NCBI GenBank assembly: GCA_034769895.1
Contig: CM068367.1
Coordinates: 351,045,111 to 351,109,110 of the forward strand
From: Magicicada septendecula
Lineage: Eukaryota > Arthropoda > Insecta > Hemiptera > Cicadidae
Length of the DNA stretch: 64,000 nucleotides
Direction: 5' to 3'
Under the pieces are notes generated by a model. It saw only the letters and a program-made list of their open reading frames with translations. It had not been told where the DNA came from and ran no database searches. Of the stretch, positions 25,718-35,343 are shown one piece after another. The translations under genes and the position numbers were made by a program. Within the stretch, counting starts at the first letter, position 1. Every line of letters begins with the position of its first letter.

Positions 25718-25986
25718 ATCGATGCCGTCGATAATGAGGATGACTGTGAAAGAAGAGTCGTAGGCTCATCTACTGTTACTTCTTCAGGAGTTAAATTTCC
25801 ACTTCCGCAGAATTTTTTATTAAGAGGTTCTGAAAAAGCAATTTTATGCGCTGATGTGACATGTTTTTTTAGGTTACTAGTGTTGTGAGATTTTCCACCA
25901 CGTGAAAAACTCTTTTTACAAATGCGGCAAATGGCGTGATTATCACAATGAGGGTCTATTTGAAAATAGTTCCACACTTCACTCAT
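24011..25986 (-). pseudogene. hAT transposase with BED zinc finger, broken
   Basis: I chose the Met at 25986 (MSEVWNYFQ) because the BED-type finger starts there (CRICKKSF through HVTSAHK). A Ser tract encoded by a (GAT)n run at 25684-25716 follows. Next come the RNase-H-like core motifs (SVAVMTDMWTS and AVIHDNGRNV) and CLAHTFQLVLKHG. A frame change near 24960 leads to QDEPTRWNSTLHMLQRL, and another break leads to SIATLLDPRLKG. An in-frame stop precedes the hAT dimerisation domain (PATVFSERLFSTAG, then RSRLDPERVRMLVFL), which ends at 24011. All domains are in the right order. Inactive in this copy but fairly young. Confidence 0.92.
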
Positions 25987-26437
25987 ATTGAATGAAAAAA
26001 ATATATAAATTATAAATATAATATGGTGCCACAAAACACGAAGTCTTCTGTCACGTGGAGGTAGCAACTGACTGCCGGCATGCAAACTTATTTTAAAAAC
26101 ATACCAAAATAGATTGCTTACGATTGAAAGCTCTAATTTGATTTGTCAAAAATTTCTTGTAGGCGGAGTTTCATTTTTCCCACAACTCAACATGCAATTA
26201 GTCACGTACTATTGGACTAGTATGTGACTTTAAGAGGAAACCTAGGCTCAGACATCCTGTCTCCAACTTTTATGGTAGGTCGGAAGTATTTCTAAAGACG
26301 GGACATTTATGGCTTGCAGTGAGGTAATTAGATGCTCGGGTGTACGGTGAATAAGCAGGAATTGAAAGAAGGTTCTTCCTGACCATATCTCCGTCTTTAT
26401 TTCTACTGTTTACGATTCGATCACATATAGGGCAATA

Positions 26438-26659
26438 CAGTGAAACCTCGTTAACACGTTCCTCATTAGTACATTTTATCGCTTATCACGTCGTAATTTT
26501 CAAGGCCAACAGGCGGACGAGGGTTGCGACATAACAGGTAGCGCAACTTCGCTCGTCAAGCTGGTAAATACTGTACTGCATTTTTCAGTAGTACGTTTTC
26601 CCGCTTTTGACGTCCAAAATTTTCAGTCCCTTCAAAAACGTACTAACGAGGTTCCACTA
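26438..26659. mobile_element. MITE nested in hAT element, Tigger-like ends
   Basis: About 220 bp with left end CAGTGAAACCTCGTTAACAC and, inverted, right end TAGTGGAACCTCGTTAGTAC. TA precedes the left end. No coding capacity. It is probably mobilised by a pogo/Tigger transposase. Confidence 0.7.
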
Positions 26660-26865
26660 GTCAACATCTTTCTATAAGCAAACTGCTACTGATATTGCAG
26701 ATTTTTTGAATGAAATTTCTCAAAAATTTCTAATTACAATTTATGTAGAAACATAAATAGAAACATAAGTATCGAAAAAGTATCGAGCGAGTTTTCTGAA
26801 GTATCGCTCGATGTTGATACCATGCAAGTATCGAGAGTATCGAAAGTATCGAGGACCCATCCCTA

Positions 26866-27325
26866 GTTTATACATAACTAAAATATTGTTTTATGTGTGA
26901 TTATTATTTTTATAGTTACTGCTATTCATTTATGGTTACTAATTTCCTTTTGGAATTAGTGCAATCTTTATTATGACAGATTGTGATATGTGTATCTTGG
27001 GCTTGATTCTCTGCAACTAAAAAGCGCATGGTGTGTATCTGTCGAATCTTTTTGCAAAGGATGTCAAACTATTGAGTGAGATCTCAGTATGGATAGTAGT
27101 CCATTTAATGGTGCATTTAGAATATCTCTGAAAAAGAAAATGGGGGTGAGCAAGGCAGAAAAGAATTTTCACTTGTTAATTGATAATTAGGCTTGAAATT
27201 GTGATTTGAATATTTGTATTTACTTTTTGTATTGTGGAAACTGATAGAATACTTGAGTTCAATTCATGAGTTTTGTAAGCTGACACCTTTATACAGTGTT
27301 TCTTACCTTTATTTTTGTAGCATAT
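26866..27325. other. Intron 2, unassigned
   Basis: About 450 bp of AT-rich sequence between the hAT target duplication and the gypsy 5' LTR. No feature seen. Confidence 0.5.
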
Positions 27326-28512
27326 TGTAACGGGTCAAACTATTGGGATTTATTTCTTCTAAAATAAATGTAAAATGTAATGGCCACTCAAACTGAACAA
27401 CATTTGAATCATAAACCCGGGACACTTTTTTTTACACCTTGCAGTCAGTGCGGTTCCAAGCCAAGCCGTACGTAGGTGTTGTTGTTGCACAAAAGCCATT
27501 AACGAGTCTGGGAATGTGAAAGTTAGCAGTGAGGGGGCGTATTCGCGCGTACGCGCGCATGAGTGTGATGCTGAGAACAGAGTGAGAGACACGTACGAAA
27601 CATTCCAGAGCCAAAAGGGTGATGGAAACAAAGAACGCAATGCAGTACAATCCGCCCAGTTGAAATTACACTCTTAAACCGGCCGGTTGTAAAGAACAGT
27701 TCCGGAACAAAAATGCAGGCCCGTATAATAAAAATTGATTTTAATTCAAATTAATAAGTTTTACAGTTATGAAGTGAAATGAAGTGACAGTTTCGAGTGA
27801 CCCGGCGAAAATTACGGCAAAGAACGAAATGTGCAGCGTGGTGAAAGAAATAGAAAATGGACGGAGGCTGGACTGAATTTTAGGGACAAAATGGCAGATA
27901 AGAGAATCAATTATCTTATTAAATTATATTCATAAATTAGGAAAAGAAGAAATTTAAAGCAAAAATTTATAACCATTCAAAATTGAAACCTTTTTAAAAA
28001 ATTTAAATGAGCTCATAAGGGAAATTTAAATATGTATCGTGAGAGAGTAAATGGGCGTGTGTAATAATCATGTAATAAAATTAAGAGGCGCTGGTTTGTG
28101 ATAAAATGGGGTATAACTATTTCTATGTTATTTTAAATATGTCTATTGTAATCAAGGTAATACCAGTATATACGAATAAGTAATCATTATAATTTTTGTT
28201 TAAGATGATATCAAAATTTAAAGTGAGAAGGGATATTTCATTTATGATGGGGTTGTAACAGCATCTAAAATTTTCTGTTGTTTATTTAAATGCAATTGAA
28301 TTGTTTTGAGGTAATAAAGAAAAAGATGAGTATAAGAGTAACAAATATGTTTAATTTCAAAAAACCCGTTCTGATTTTCCCGTTCGCTGATTCGAACTCT
28401 GGTGAGTGAAATTTCAGGTTGCCAGACAACAACATGGCGTCTACAGAGCCAAAATACATAGAAAATAAACAAAACCTATTTATTAATTTATAAAAAGGTA
28501 AGTAAGATAACA
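27326..28512 (+). repeat. 5' LTR of gypsy element
   Basis: It starts TGTAACGGGTCAAAC and ends GTAAGATAACA, just before the primer site. The first 848 bp match 38011-38865 closely. It includes a CpG-rich part around 27535-27560 (CGTATTCGCGCGTACGCGCG). Confidence 0.85.
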
Positions 28513-28534
28513 ATTGGTGATTCCGAACAGTGAC
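28513..28534 (+). other. Primer-binding site of gypsy element
   Basis: TTGGTGATTCCGAACAGTGA starts 2 bp after the LTR end. The CCGAACAG core resembles tRNA-Lys-type primer sites (TGGCGCCCGAACAGGGAC). Confidence 0.55.
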
Positions 28535-28761
28535 TTTATATAAATTATTTATATAAATACAGCCTACTGGGAGGAACAGAATGGTTATTTGAAATAACAT
28601 AAAAAAACATTTTTTTGAGGTACGTGAAAACAGACGTACAATGATAAGGTTATGTTATGATTATGTGTAGTATGGGTAAATAGAATATCTTTTTGATAAT
28701 AAGTATATGTTATATATAGTAATATTTTGAAAAGAAATATATGTAAAATATTTTAAAATAA

Positions 28762-30463
28762 ATGGCAGATAATAATGAGAATGTCAGCTTAACTGACATT
28801 GAAAACGAAAGCCAAATGAATATTGAATTAAGTGGGACCGAGTTGAAAATTATGGATGAAGGAATTCATTCAACGCCAGTCCAAAGTAAAAAAATCTGAT
28901 ACAGATGAGATGTTAACACGTTTATATAGCATGATGTGTATCATGAATAATAAGTTCGATGAACAACAAAGTGATTCCAATGTTAAATATGATAATTTAA
29001 ATACCAAATTTGATGAGAAGTTTGATGAAGTGAAAGATGAAATTAAACGACAGAATTTTAATTTTAACAAACAGATTAACGAAATAAATACACGTTATGA
29101 AAATATCCAAGAACAGATCATAGAAGTAGTCAGTGAAAAATTTGATACTAAAATAAACAGTGTAGATAACAAAATCAGTAAAGGAAATGAAACAATAATT
29201 GAAACAGTTCAAAATCAAATTGTAATGCAAAGTAAAGAAATAGAGAGTAAATGTTTAGATGCAGTTGATAAACAAATAGAACATAAAACCAAAATTGAGA
29301 TTAATAAGCAAATAGACATTAAGACAGATATTTTACAAAATGAAATAGATAAATGTGAAACAAATGTAACTAATATGACAAAGAATATCGAAACGATCGA
29401 TAAAGCTATTTCAGAATATGAAATTAATACTGACAATGAAATAAGTACTATACGTAATCAAATTAAAGAGATACATGATTTCAATGTTCAAACTAATAGT
29501 AACATATATGATAAGTGTACTTCAATTGAAGGTAATTTAAGCAGTGTGAAAGATGAATTACGGGGGGAGATTAACAAAAAATTGACCGGAGTAACCGAAA
29601 GAGTAATAATCACCCGCGACTTACATAATGAAATCGAATTAGAGACATTTAGTTACGAGAGCAGGGTGATACACCCGATGCGATTTATAAATCAAACCCG
29701 AGAATACCACCGTTTTAGCAATAGCAGTTGGGAAATACAGTTAATGAAAATAGTAAAATGTTTTAAAGGAAGTTCCATTATATGGGTAGAAGCACACCGT
29801 TTAGAATAGGGTTGTTACGAGGAATTCGAGAAAGCGTTTAAGGGGAAGTATTGGGCAGAAGACGAGCAAGAGATTTTACGGAGCCGTATAATGGGAACTG
29901 ATAATTTTGTAGGGCACCAAAACAATAACATAACGATATATGTCACTAAATTATATAATGAGGCCAAGTATTTAGAGCCACCAATACCTTTTAAATCATT
30001 TGTAAGACATGTAAGCAAACATCTGCCGCGGGAAGTTCAGATAACTTTAATGACAAAAGAAATAAATGATATGAATGAGTTGGAGAGAATTTTAGACGTT
30101 TTACAGAGTATTCGAGACAGAGAAGGGGGTAGGCGACCCCAACCACCGAATAATAATAATTATGAATATAATAACAATAGAGATAATCCCAGCGGATATG
30201 GAGGTACGCGAGTAGATAATTCAAACAACCAAGAGGGTTGGACATGTTCCAGATGTTGGCGCGAAAATTATGCAAGCAGGCAAAAATGTTTTAGATGCAG
30301 CCAGGCGAGAGACGATCCAAGGAGGAGAGGAGGACCAACTCAGCATGTCCAGCAGCAGAGAGGAATGCCAAGCACCAGGGGAACAACTGGGAATAACCAT
30401 GGACCACCAAGGGGTCACAATGGACCAACTACCAGTACTAATAAAAACCAAGAGGAAAACTAG
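28762..30463 (+). pseudogene. gypsy gag with coiled coil and RanBP2-type zinc finger
   Basis: The ATG at 28762 begins MADNNENVSLTDIENESQ. A frame change near 28880 moves reading to the long ORF at 28856-29809. About 200 residues of coiled coil follow (for example NTKFDEKFDEVKDEIKRQN). The capsid starts near 29670 (RFINQTREYHRFSNSSWEIQ), is cut by one TAG at 29807, and continues through 29891-30463 (YWAEDEQEILRSRI, PFKSFVRHVSKHLPREVQ). The nucleocapsid part has an Asn-rich stretch, then GWTCSRCWRENYASRQKCFR plus C (30236-30298). This is the W-x-C-x2-C-x3-N-x6-C-x2-C pattern of RanBP2-type fingers. An RG-rich tail (RRRGGPTQ, QQRGMPSTRG) follows. No CCHC knuckle is present. Confidence 0.85.
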
Positions 30464-30471
30464 AGACGACA

Positions 30472-33400
30472 GTGGTAACAAGGACCAGACCACTGTCCAG
30501 GGAAGCGAATGAGGTCCGACCAAAGGAGGATTTTCAGAGCAATGTAGTCAAAACTGACATCGTAACTGATTTACTAGAGGAGGAGAATCATACAACCATC
30601 GAGATGAGAACTGGATTAACGGAAGTACAGGTAACCATAGCAGGTAAGAGTTACAGAACACTTATAGATACAGGCAGTGAGATTTCGGTAATTGCTGAAA
30701 ATATTTTGGGAGAATTAAGAGAGAGTAATAAAAATATTCTGATTTTACCAGTAGCAGGGGTTACTGTAGTGGGAGTTACAGGAGTATGTAGTAAAAGAAT
30801 AACCAAACAAATACATTTAAGTTTTCTGATAAATAATACAGAATTTGAAAATACATTTTTAGTGGTAAAAGGGCTAAGTCTAGATATAATTTTAGGTAAT
30901 GATTTTCTACAGAGAAAAAAACTGTCATAAATTTTAAAGAGAAAGTAGTAGAGTTAGATGGGGGTGATCGGTCGATCAGGGTTAATTTTGAGCAAGTGCT
31001 AGAGAAGGTTTGAGTAACGGGTGTAAAAATATTATAAAAACGGGTAGGCGAGAGTGACACAGAAGCTAGAGTAAATTCATGTAGAGAGGTAGAGTATATT
31101 GAGAGTTTTGAAGGGGAGTTGAGAGATGATAATGAAGCAGTGTGGGAGATAAGGGCGGATGAATTTTGTAGTGGAGGTGAGGTGGTAAGGAGTGATCAAC
31201 GTGCGTCGTTGTGGCAGGTGATTGAGCAGTTTTGAGGAGTGTTTGCCGATATTCCGGGAAGGGCAAAGGTTATGAATGTATATTGCAGGTACGGGAACAC
31301 ACACCTTTCATGCAGCGAAGTTATCCAGTGCCTTATTCCAAAAGACGAGCGGTGCAAGAGGAGTTAGACAGAATGATGGAGGGAGGCATAATAGAAAGGT
31401 CAGTGTCACATTACTCAAATCCATTAGTAGTTGTCATAAAAAAGGATGGTAGGGTTAGGTTATTTTTAGATGCAAGGAGGATCAACCAGATAATAATACC
31501 AGACCGTGAATCACCAGAATCTATAAATGAGATATTTCAGAAGTTTAGTGGGGTGCGATACATGACGTCACTCGATTTAACAGCAGGGTATTGGCAGGTA
31601 CCATTGGCAGAAGTAAGTAGAAAATACACAGCGTTCTTGTTTAACGGTAAGAATTACCAGTTTCGACGCTTACCAATTGGGTTAAATACTAGTGTTGCTA
31701 GTTTTATTAAATGTTTAGATCAAATTTTGAAACCGAAGGACTTAGACTTTTTAACCGTATATGTGGATGATATTTTATTTGCTTCTAGAACTTTTCAGGA
31801 ACACTTGGAGCATATGGAATATGTTTTAACTAAATTAGAAGAAGGAGGACTCACCGTGAATTGGGAGAAATCCAAATTTTTGCAAACCAAAATTAACTTT
31901 TTAGGATTTATTATTACACAAGAGGGAATCTCCGCAAATCCAGAAAAGGTGGACTCCATTAAGCGCTTCCCTGAGCCACAAAATATCAAACAACTGCAGA
32001 GCTTTTTAGGACTTTGTAATTTTTATCGTAAGTTCCAGAAGAATTATGCACACACAACATCGAAACTAAGTGCAGTACTCCAGAAGAACAAGCAGTGGAA
32101 ATGGGGAGAAATGGAACGCGACGCATTTAACGAAATTAAGAGAAAATTTAGCCATGTGATTATGATGAATCATCCTGATTTTAATAAAACCTTTTACTTA
32201 CAGACAGATGCAAGCAACGTAGCTTTAGGGGCGGAGCTCTACCAGGAGGACTGCGATAAGGAACATCTTACCATCGCCTTCGCCAGTAGGTCGCTTCTGT
32301 CTGCAGAGGAAAATTATACAACCACCGAAAAAGAACTTTTAAGCATTGTGTTCGCCGTGGGGAAGTTCAGGACGTACATCCTGGGAAACAAAACGGTAAT
32401 CAGAACGGACCACAAGGCGTTATCATTCTTGAACACGTGTAAGCTCGCTCACAGCCGTCTAACCAGGTGGGTACTTGTTTTACAAGAATATTATTTTGTA
32501 TGGGAGTACATCAAGGGGACAGACAATAAAATACCTGACACTCTTTCTAGGATAGATTTGTTAGACAATAAGACTGGTAGGGATTTGAAAGTGATTGAGA
32601 TTTTTCAGATTAGCCGGGAGGATAGAATTTTTGGGTAAGAGGTAAAAGACATTAGCACCATGCAAAGAGCAGATGGTAAGTCCAGTAAAATAATCGATAG
32701 TTTAGAGACTGAATTAGCGGGGTCAGGGTATAATCAGCATTTTCAAATTTATAAAGGGTTGCTGTTTAAGAAAGTAGAAGGGGGTGAGCGTGATTGGAGG
32801 TTAGTTGTGCCAGATGGGTTAGCAGATAAAATCATATGGGATTGTCATCTTGGGGCGAAAAAGTGTGTTAATGTTTTGAAAGAGTCTTGTGTTTTTAAGA
32901 ATATGGAAAGACGGATTAGAAAATTGTTAAGGGGTTGTGATTTGTGTCAGAAGTCGAAGGTAGTTAACTATAGGGTTGAAGGGGAGATGAATTTCATAAA
33001 AGTGGAAAGGCCATTTGATTTAGTTGCGGTAGATTTGTACGGACCGTTGCCGAAGGGTAGAGGCGGAGTTATGTATATTTTTGTGATGTTAGACACTTTT
33101 TCTAAATATGTGAAATTATATAGTGTGAAGAGAGCTACCAGTCATGTGCTGAATGAGAAGTTGACAAAGGACTATATGATCCATGTGGGTAAGCCAAAGG
33201 TAATTTATCGGACCATGGGCCACAGTTCATCAGTGGGAAATGGCGTCAGACCCTAGGATGGGAAGGAATCATCCCGAAGCACATGGCAGTCTACCATCCT
33301 CAGTCCAACCAGGCGGAGCGTGTCATGAGAGAGATAGGCAGGATATTTAGAGCCTATTGTCACGCCAAACACAGCGAGTGGCCGTTATACGTCAAAAGGG

Positions 33401-33603
33401 TAGAAAATTGGCTGAACAGTACCACCCACGAGTCCACAGGATATACACCTCACGAATTGGTAAAGGGAACACGGCCCCCGAAGATTTTAGAACAGTTATT
33501 TGACTACCCACCTGAGAGTGAGAAAACGGATGTGAGTATTAGGCCTACCGTCCACTGGAACCGTGTTCGGCCGAACGATATTCGGCCGAACTCGCCCGAA
33601 TGA
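30472..33603 (+). pseudogene. gypsy pol: protease, RT, RNase H, integrase
   Basis: It lies in the -1 frame relative to gag. Protease: LIDTGSEISVIAENILG and DIILGNDFL (30660-30910). A frame change and stops (about 30925-31235) precede RT, open at 31232-32638: MTSLDLTAGYWQVPL, RRLPIGLN and YVDDILFAS carry the catalytic aspartates. RNase H shows QTDASNVALGAEL, TTEKELL and RTDHKALSFL. A single TAA at 32636 separates the integrase (from 32660): a zinc-binding part lacking part of the HHCC pattern (CHLGAKKC, CDLCQKSK), then VAVDLYGPLPKG. A 1-base shift near 33209 is followed by DHGPQFISGKW and HPQSNQAERVMREIGR, giving D-D-E. A Harbinger insertion ends it near 33541. Confidence 0.92.
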
Positions 33604-33671
33604 TCCCCCAACGTAAGAAATGAATGGACCTCGTCCATTGCATCAGACTCGTTCGGGCGAGTTCGGCCGAA
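33581..33671. repeat. Inverted repeat, 20-bp perfect arms
   Basis: The arm TTCGGCCGAACTCGCCCGAA (33581-33600) pairs with TTCGGGCGAGTTCGGCCGAA (33652-33671) around a 51-bp loop. Each arm itself contains the palindrome TTCGGCCGAA, repeated outside the arms. It is probably a subterminal transposase-binding region of the Harbinger. Confidence 0.85.
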
Positions 33672-33780
33672 GACGGCCGATGTATCAACCGATCCGAATG
33701 GAATGGGATTTTCCGGTCTCATTCGGCCGAACTGAGTGGTCGGGCTAGGTGACGTTTATTTTGTCTTAATTGTAATTATC

Positions 33781-33914
33781 ATGGACTGTGAAAAATTAAT
33801 TAGTTCGGTGCAAGAACACGTTCCATTGTGGGACATGCGAGACCGATGTTATCATCGCCGGGATATCCAAAGAAAACTATGGACAAGAGTTGCTGAGGAA
33901 ATGGGAGCTACAGG
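33781..33914 (+). pseudogene. MADF DNA-binding protein of Harbinger, first exon only
   Basis: From the ATG at 33781 it encodes MDCEKLISSVQEHVPLWDMR, then RCYHRRDIQRKLWTRVAEEM, the N-terminal two-thirds of a MADF (Myb/SANT-like) domain. A GTAAGT donor follows GCTACAG near 33914. PIF/Harbinger transposons encode such a second protein beside the transposase, and it is needed for their movement. I could not find the rest of the domain or the following exons, so this copy appears incomplete. The start is set by the Met before the domain rather than the upstream in-frame Met. Confidence 0.7.
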
Positions 33915-34122
33915 TAAGTTACCAGTCAATGAATTTTAAAAAAGTATTTATTTAACTGAATTTACAATGTTGAGGACAGAGGTCAACACATTTTTTTAAC
34001 TTATAATTTTTATTCAACTTAATTTAAACACTAACAACCCATAATGTTTATCGGGTACGTTTTATTTCCATTTATCAGATGACTAATAATCAATAATTCA
34101 CTTCTTGATCACTAAAAAAAGT

Positions 34123-34958
34123 TTAAAAATTTTCTCTGACAGCATAAGCAGCATTGACACCCCTGTTTTCGCCAAGGGAAGCAAATCGGTTTTCAGTTTG
34201 TGTTGACGGAGCAACAAATGAAGCTACATGATGTGTCCCTTCTGTATCAATAGTAATATTATGTAACAAACAGATGCATTTAACAATTGTGTCAGCTTCA
34301 TCCGGATTCACTTCAATAGCCTTGTGCAAAAGCCTCCATTTGCTAGTCATAATTCCGAACGCACATTCAACTACTTGTCGTGCTTTTGAAAGCCGGTTGT
34401 TGAAACTAGTTTCTGATGGCCCGAGTTTCGACACAGGATCCGGTCTCATCAAGTAGGTTTTCAGTGGATACGCTTCATCGCCAAGAAGTACGTGGGGGAC
34501 TGTGGTTTCAGTTCCTGGAAGACCAGAGAGCCGTTGAACGCCCAACGCTCCCGTTTCAAGTTTCTTGGAAAGATTCGAATGCCTGAAAATGCCTCCATCA
34601 CTCTCTTTACCGTAAGCACCGATATCAATTGCTAAGAACCTATAGTCTGGTCCAGCAACAGCTTGCAAAACGATTGAAAAATACTGTTTATAGTTCCTGT
34701 ACATGCTGCCTGAATGAAGGGGTTTTTTTAATGCGCACATGTTTTCCATCTATGCAGCCAACGCAATTCGGAAACTTCCATCGGTTCCAAAACTGTTCAA
34801 CTATACAGAGCACATCATCTTCGGGAAAACGCATATGTACGGCATGGAGGTTGTCCCAAATTGCGTTGCATGTTTTCTTGACGATTCGTCCAATTGTCAC
34901 ATCGGAAATTCTAAATCAATATCCCAGTGTTTTGAACGAAGAGCCAGTTGCTAAGTAC
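34123..34958 (-). pseudogene. PIF/Harbinger transposase (HARBI1-like)
   Basis: DDE_Tnp_4-type nuclease. The minus-strand exon begins after an acceptor (TTCTTGCAG, ending at 34959) with LATGSSFKTLGY, then VTIGRIVKKTCNAIWDNL. The catalytic residues lie in GCIDGKHVRI, AIDIGAYGKESDGGIF and RQVVECAFGIM. GDEAYPLKTYLMRP and ICLLHN are further family hallmarks. A stop near 34911 and a frame change near 34745 break it; the C-terminal 208 codons (34123-34749) are open. Upstream exons were not found. Confidence 0.9.
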
Positions 34959-35103
34959 CTGCAAGAATAATATTAAACAACATAAGTCAATAGAAAAAAA
35001 TAGTGCAAACTAACATATAGGTGACAATAATTTAAATATAAATGTATAGGTTACAATAAATTAAATATAAATGAAATGAACACTAACTATTGATAATGTT
35101 TCC

Positions 35104-35343
35104 TGGAGTCATTCCACGTGAAATCACCGAACCTTTTGTGAGGTAAATCGTGATATTCAGCGTCTTTTTTTATTTTTATTATTAATAACATAGTTGCATA
35201 ATATACAAAACCATTCCATTGGCAAAATTTTCATGCGTTATAAAAATGAGACGAAGATTGTGTGTGTTAAAAATTTTAGGCAATCTACAACTACATGAAA
35301 TAAACAAAGGCTGTCAACGATTTCACGCGGAATGGCTACGGGA
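35104..35343. mobile_element. MITE with CATTCC(A/G)CGTGAAATC ends
   Basis: The left segment GGAGTCATTCCACGTGAAAT and, inverted, the right segment GTAGCCATTCCGCGTGAAAT form terminal inverted repeats around about 200 bp of AT-rich non-coding DNA. No class is assigned. Confidence 0.6.

Larger units (their letters stand above)
23733..26865 (-). mobile_element. hAT-superfamily DNA transposon, full length
   Basis: The left end is TAGGGATGGGTCGATACC and the right end is GAGGACCCATCCCTA, so the outer TIR is TAGGGATGGGTC. An exact 8-bp target duplication, GTTTATAC, lies at 23725-23732 and 26866-26873. The subterminal regions are rich in ATACTCGATACT-like repeats. It encodes one BED-finger transposase on the minus strand and holds a small MITE at 26438-26659. 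Confidence 0.96.
33541..35103. mobile_element. PIF/Harbinger DNA transposon (boundaries approximate)
   Basis: Recognised from two convergent genes: a MADF exon on + (33781-33914) and a Harbinger transposase on - (34123-34958). The left end region is GC-rich with many TTCGGCCGAA motifs, including a 20-bp perfect inverted repeat (33581-33600 with 33652-33671). It interrupts the gypsy integrase. I could not fix exact TIRs or a 3-bp target duplication; the right border lies somewhere after 34960. Confidence 0.75.
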
